Source: Taibaiella sp. (lineage in GTDB: Bacteria; Bacteroidota; Bacteroidia; Chitinophagales; Chitinophagaceae). Taken from it: a stretch of DNA of 64,000 nt. A program made the position numbers and the translations under genes. The notes beneath the pieces are model-generated. The model was not told the DNA's origin and searched no databases. It saw nothing but the letters and a program-made list of their open reading frames with translations. Every line of letters begins with the position of its first letter. The first letter of the stretch is position 1. The DNA lies in NCBI GenBank assembly GCA_019739295.1, contig JAHHDV010000026.1:124001-188000 (forward strand). Reading direction: 5' to 3'. Positions 60,753-64,000 of the stretch are shown in pieces.

Positions 60753-61904
60753 ATGGGAGGAGTTAAACAGAGATGGCTTGAATTAGAAAGTAGAAATTTA
60801 AGCAATATTCCAGATAAGAATATTTGTATCAAACATTTTGATGATAAAAGCATTAATCACTTTATTAGGCAAAACTATCACGATGGTTATTGTGATTATT
60901 GCGCTAAGGAACTAAAAGTAGTTTCTCTTGAAGATTTAATGGAATTTATTATGGATGGTATTTCAAATTTCTATGAAGATGCCGCCAACTTTATGAGTTA
61001 CAATTCAAGAGAGGGAGGTTATCTTGGAGAAATCTATACCCCTGACGAACTTATACAAGAACACATAGAGTTAAATGCTGAACCTTTTGAGGTTATTGAA
61101 GATATTGTTAATTCAATTGAAGATATTGCTTGGGCTCAACCTGACCTGTATTACGACAATATTAAAGATGATTTAGAATTTCAGTGGAATTACTTTAAAG
61201 AAATCATCAAACATAAATCCCGCTACCTTTTTTCATCAGCAGACAGCAGCCTTCCTAAAGCCTTGCAAATACTACAAGAGGTTGGTAAACTTATATCAAA
61301 ATTAAATATAATCAGGATTATCCCGGCAGGAACAAAACTTTATCGTTGTAGACAACACGACTTTAAAACAAAAATTATAGATTTTAACGAAATCACTGCT
61401 CCCCCTAACAAAAAAGCAATTTATCCAAATAGGTTTAGCCCTTCAGGAATATCAATGTTTTATTCCGCTTTTGATGATGATACAGCAATTTTAGAAACAA
61501 TAAGCAGGACAGATAAATACAAAAGGTATGTAACGATTGCGGAATTTGAAACCTTAGAAAATCAGGTTGTTGTTGATTTTATTAAGCTCCCAAAAATTCC
61601 AAGTATTTTCGGCATTAAGGACAAGAAACGATATTACCTTATTTTATTTCTATACTCATTTGTAAGGGATATAACGCAACAAATTATTAAGGATGGTAAA
61701 GAACATACCGAATACGTTCCAACTCAAGTTGTGACTGAATTTTTAAGGTATCCATTCAATAAAAATAGGAAGAATAAAATATCGGGGATTATTTATCCCT
61801 CATCGCAAAATAGAAATCATCAATCGGCAGTGTTTTTTTGGGATGACGAACTAAGTAGAGAAAAAGTAAAATTGAACACCTTAAAAAGAAAGAAAATTAT
61901 TTAA
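60753..61904 (+). CDS. HEPN/RES N-terminal domain plus RES NAD+ phosphorylase-like protein
   Basis: A 383-residue protein. The N-terminal 150 residues match the HEPN-associated RES N-terminal domain: a Cys/His pair (NICIKHF), a CDYC knuckle, and SREGGYLGEIYTPDEL. The C-terminal part is a RES domain with YRCRQHD, RFSPSGISMFYSAFDDDTA and a late Ser in NRNHQSAVFFWDD. RES domains break down NAD+ and act as toxins. There is no separate antitoxin before it. It is intact and AT-rich. Its stop codon overlaps the ATG of the next gene (TAATG), so the two are one operon. Confidence 0.85.
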   Translation: MGGVKQRWLELESRNLSNIPDKNICIKHFDDKSINHFIRQNYHDGYCDYCAKELKVVSLEDLMEFIMDGISNFYEDAANFMSYNSREGGYLGEIYTPDELIQEHIELNAEPFEVIEDIVNSIEDIAWAQPDLYYDNIKDDLEFQWNYFKEIIKHKSRYLFSSADSSLPKALQILQEVGKLISKLNIIRIIPAGTKLYRCRQHDFKTKIIDFNEITAPPNKKAIYPNRFSPSGISMFYSAFDDDTAILETISRTDKYKRYVTIAEFETLENQVVVDFIKLPKIPSIFGIKDKKRYYLILFLYSFVRDITQQIIKDGKEHTEYVPTQVVTEFLRYPFNKNRKNKISGIIYPSSQNRNHQSAVFFWDDELSREKVKLNTLKRKKII

Positions 61905-62481
61905 TGAAAATTGACAGTGAACATATTGTAAAGCAATCTGAAGAGTTTGCATTGAATATAGCCAAGCAAATTTCAAAAATAACAGTTAGACCGTTCTGTG
62001 AAATTTCCTTTCATTCATCGGAATATAGAGATAGGAAAACGCTCTCAAATTATCTGCATAAAATTCCTAAAAGCGACAATCCACTCATTTATATTATTCA
62101 GATTAAATCCCCGAAAATTTTAAGCACGCTGATTGATTATTTTGAAGATTATCAATCAGCAAATAAGCTAAAAGTAAAGAATAAAGACCGTGTTAACCTT
62201 TCCGGTACAACAAGACTTCATCAGATATATTATATGTTGGAAGCTCAACGACTGATTTCAAGACAAGAATTAAGAAACCATCTTGGCACAGAAGGAAATC
62301 GGGTTTATAGTTTGCAATTTATGCAAGTGGGACAATTGTTTAGAATACGATTTGAATATTTTTGCATACGAAGTCATTTCAGAAAGCAATGAAATTATTG
62401 AAACGTTTCATTGTCGAAATTCTTGAACAGCAATTTTGGGATAAGTCAAGCCCGATATTTGGAAAACGAAGTGGTTTATAA
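61904..62481 (+). CDS. GIY-YIG nuclease family protein (four frameshifts)
   Basis: The frame as given loses the family after about residue 95. Single-base corrections near 62200-62204, 62275-62277, 62315 and 62405-62407 give a coherent GIY-YIG domain: NPLIYIIQI as the first strand, LYVGSSTTDFKTRIKNHLG (the Tyr-Val-Gly strand and the Arg helix), then SLHLCKWDNC, the catalytic Glu in ETFIVEILEQQFWDK, and PIFGKRSGL at the end. Total is about 190 residues. It is translationally coupled to the RES gene. GIY-YIG domains cut DNA; here the target is unknown. Confidence 0.75.
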
Positions 62482-62511
62482 CCCAAAAAAATAGATTAAA
62501 CAACTGAATTA

Positions 62512-63492
62512 ATGAAAACATTATACGTTATTGGTAATGGATTTGACATCCATCATAAATTAGACACAAGGTATCAAAGTTTTGCAAACTACTTGGCTGA
62601 AAATGATAGTGAGGTTTATGAACTCTTATTAAATTATTATGGACTTCCTGATATTACAAATCCTGAATTGACAGATGAAGAGTATGCGTTATGGTCAAGA
62701 TTTGAGCAAGCCTTAGCTGACTTGGATTATTTATCGGTATTGGACGATAATTCCGACTTAATTGCTCGCCCTGGTGCTGAAGATTTTCGAGATAGAGATT
62801 GGCATAGCTACCAGATAGAGATGGAAGAAATCATTAAGGATTTAACGACCACTCTAATTAGCGACTTTAATAAGTTTATTCTTGAAGTCAAATACGAAAG
62901 TATTTCTGATGATGTGCTAATTGACTTAGAAGATGATAGCCATTTTTTAAATTTCAATTATACTAAGACACTACAGGAAAGCTATGGCATTCCCGAAGAA
63001 CGAATAACTTATATTCATAACAGAGCAGATAGAGATAATTGTACTCTTATTTTAGGACACGGAACTGACCCTGCAAATTTTGATGAGAAAGAAGAAGAAC
63101 CACCACAAGGATTAAGCGAAGAAGAATTATACGAATGGCGTGAACAAAAGGCTGATGAATATGACTATTCTTATGAAAGTGCCAAACAAGAAATACTATC
63201 TTATTATACAAAGGCATTTAAAAATACAGCTTCAATTATAGAAAACAATATTGTTTTTTTTACCAATCTTACAGAAGTTGAAAAAGTTATTGTCTTAGGG
63301 CACTCTATTTCAGAAGTAGATTTAAAATATTTTGAAGTATTAAAAGCCAAACTAAATGAAAATGTAATTTGGAATGTTTCGTATTACAGTGAGCTTGAAA
63401 AGCAAGCACATAAAGATACACTGTCGCAACTTGGAATAAATAACAACAATATTGTCCAAATAAAAATTACAGGTTTAAAAAAGCAATCTTAG
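62512..63492 (+). CDS. AbiH family abortive-infection protein
   Basis: A 326-residue protein of the bacteriophage abortive infection AbiH family. Family marks: YVIGNGFDIHHKLDTRYQSF at the start, FLNFNYTKTLQESYG, LILGHGTDP and KVIVLGHSISEVDLKYF near the end. AbiH protects lactococci from phages by an unknown mechanism; that the same holds here is inference. The gene starts 30 bases after the nuclease and is AT-rich like its neighbours. It overlaps the receiver gene by four bases at the 3' end. It is intact. Confidence 0.9.
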   Translation: MKTLYVIGNGFDIHHKLDTRYQSFANYLAENDSEVYELLLNYYGLPDITNPELTDEEYALWSRFEQALADLDYLSVLDDNSDLIARPGAEDFRDRDWHSYQIEMEEIIKDLTTTLISDFNKFILEVKYESISDDVLIDLEDDSHFLNFNYTKTLQESYGIPEERITYIHNRADRDNCTLILGHGTDPANFDEKEEEPPQGLSEEELYEWREQKADEYDYSYESAKQEILSYYTKAFKNTASIIENNIVFFTNLTEVEKVIVLGHSISEVDLKYFEVLKAKLNENVIWNVSYYSELEKQAHKDTLSQLGINNNNIVQIKITGLKKQS

Positions 63493-63938
63493 TTATTAGT
63501 AAAGTATTCCTGTGCAAATTTTGCTACTCCCACACTAAAATATTTACCACCATTAGTAACAACCTCAATGGCTTTCTTAAAATCATACACATCGCTACCA
63601 ATAAGCAAATAGCCCATAAAACCCATTTCCAAAAGAGATTTTACGGCTTTTTCAGCATCAATATCACTATGCCCAATCAGTTTAATGATTGGGTATAGTG
63701 TCCTTAGTTCTTGAAGCTGTGCCAGCACATTCTTATCGTAAAAATCAAGGTCAATAATACAAATTTGGGGAAGTTCCTTTAATGCAGACAGTTGAGATAT
63801 TCCGTCTTTGATGTCTTCCGAACGGAACAATACGTCAATTCCTGAAGTGACAAGGTCGTTATAGGCTAAATCAACTATTAGACGTTTATCGTTGATAAAT
63901 GCAATGCCGATTGCTTTAGTGGTATTTACAGTTTCCAT
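63489..63938 (-). CDS. Stand-alone receiver-domain protein
   Basis: A 149-residue protein with a CheY-like receiver fold. The ATG at 63938 (METVNTTKAIGIAFIND) is more plausible than one 11 codons upstream. The acidic phosphoacceptor region is QICIIDLDFYD and the helix-4 region is GFMGYLLIGSDVYDFKKA. There is no DNA-binding domain: the protein ends shortly after the receiver, so it is either a protein-binding regulator or a NarL type shortened by the same kind of error. It is convergent with AbiH, overlapping by four bases. Confidence 0.72.
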   Translation of the reverse strand: METVNTTKAIGIAFINDKRLIVDLAYNDLVTSGIDVLFRSEDIKDGISQLSALKELPQICIIDLDFYDKNVLAQLQELRTLYPIIKLIGHSDIDAEKAVKSLLEMGFMGYLLIGSDVYDFKKAIEVVTNGGKYFSVGVAKFAQEYFTNN

Positions 63939-64000
63939 ACTACCAGTTTTAATGTTAGTGTAGCCCTGCACAAAAAGAAAGCGCAGGCAACCACACTTAC

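Larger units (their letters stand above)
56081..64000. mobile_element. Left part of an integrative element (genomic island)
   Basis: From about 56.1 kb the gene content changes to a tyrosine recombinase, DUF932, Api92-like and other accessory proteins, and a defence-like module. Base composition drops, very clearly from 60.4 kb on. This is the usual layout next to the integrase end of Bacteroidota conjugative elements. No mob or tra gene is inside the window, so whether it is an ICE or an island is open. The right boundary is outside. Confidence 0.7.

Overview
The window is chromosomal DNA of a member of the Bacteroidota. The evidence is direct: a PorP/SprF protein and a type IX secretion (T9SS) sorting-domain protein, the bacillithiol enzyme BshB1, the phylum-specific small families DUF4294 and DUF4295, PepSY-like and DUF2147 exported proteins, and several sites matching the Bacteroidota promoter (TTG, about 19 bases, TAnnTTTG). 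Gene content resembles Chitinophagales/Sphingobacteriales, but I cannot fix the genus.

Layout. 0-3.8 kb (minus strand): an S41 peptidase, tRNA-Pro(GGG), the block rpmB-rpmG-DUF4295, bshB1 and a DUF4294 protein. 3.9-11.4 kb: upp, a PorP/SprF protein, a PAP2 phosphatase, hemH, hflX, a polysaccharide flippase and a small exported protein. 11.5-17.6 kb: one very large alpha-2-macroglobulin gene. 17.7-25.7 kb: an acyltransferase, panD with a flippase-like membrane protein and rfaE2, a rhodanese, an MBL hydrolase, a MATE exporter and a sodium/solute symporter. 25.9-35.5 kb: an alpha-oxoamine synthase family enzyme, glyA, a minimal T9SS cargo, prfB, lspA, kynU, an M20 dipeptidase and ctaA. 35.7-49.1 kb: an L,D-transpeptidase, a DPP4-type peptidase, scoB, a POT peptide transporter, a rhomboid, kdsC, a lipoprotein, an ABC exporter, and a two-component system followed by two PepSY-like proteins. 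49.4-56 kb: a CbpA/CbpM chaperone pair, DUF2147, and a lipid module (FadL-like porin, SGNH lipoprotein, large acyl-CoA dehydrogenase) with a TetR-type palindrome upstream of the dehydrogenase. From about 56.1 kb to the right edge lies the left end of an integrative element: a tyrosine recombinase, a structured non-coding stretch, DUF932 and Api92-like accessory genes, then an AT-rich defence-like module (HEPN/RES protein, GIY-YIG nuclease, AbiH) and a receiver-domain protein.

Two signals cut across the gene map. First, a palindromic repeat of about 70 bp occurs four times between genes (near 17.7, 25.8, 29.5 and 50.7 kb). Each copy lies downstream of a plus-strand gene and three lie between convergent genes. 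Second, about 19 genes are broken by single-base frameshifts. Most are one extra base in a short homopolymer, and removing it restores the family sequence exactly. These are almost certainly assembly errors, and they are patchy (none between about 34.4 and 49.1 kb). I therefore annotate broken genes as whole CDSs and list their breaks.
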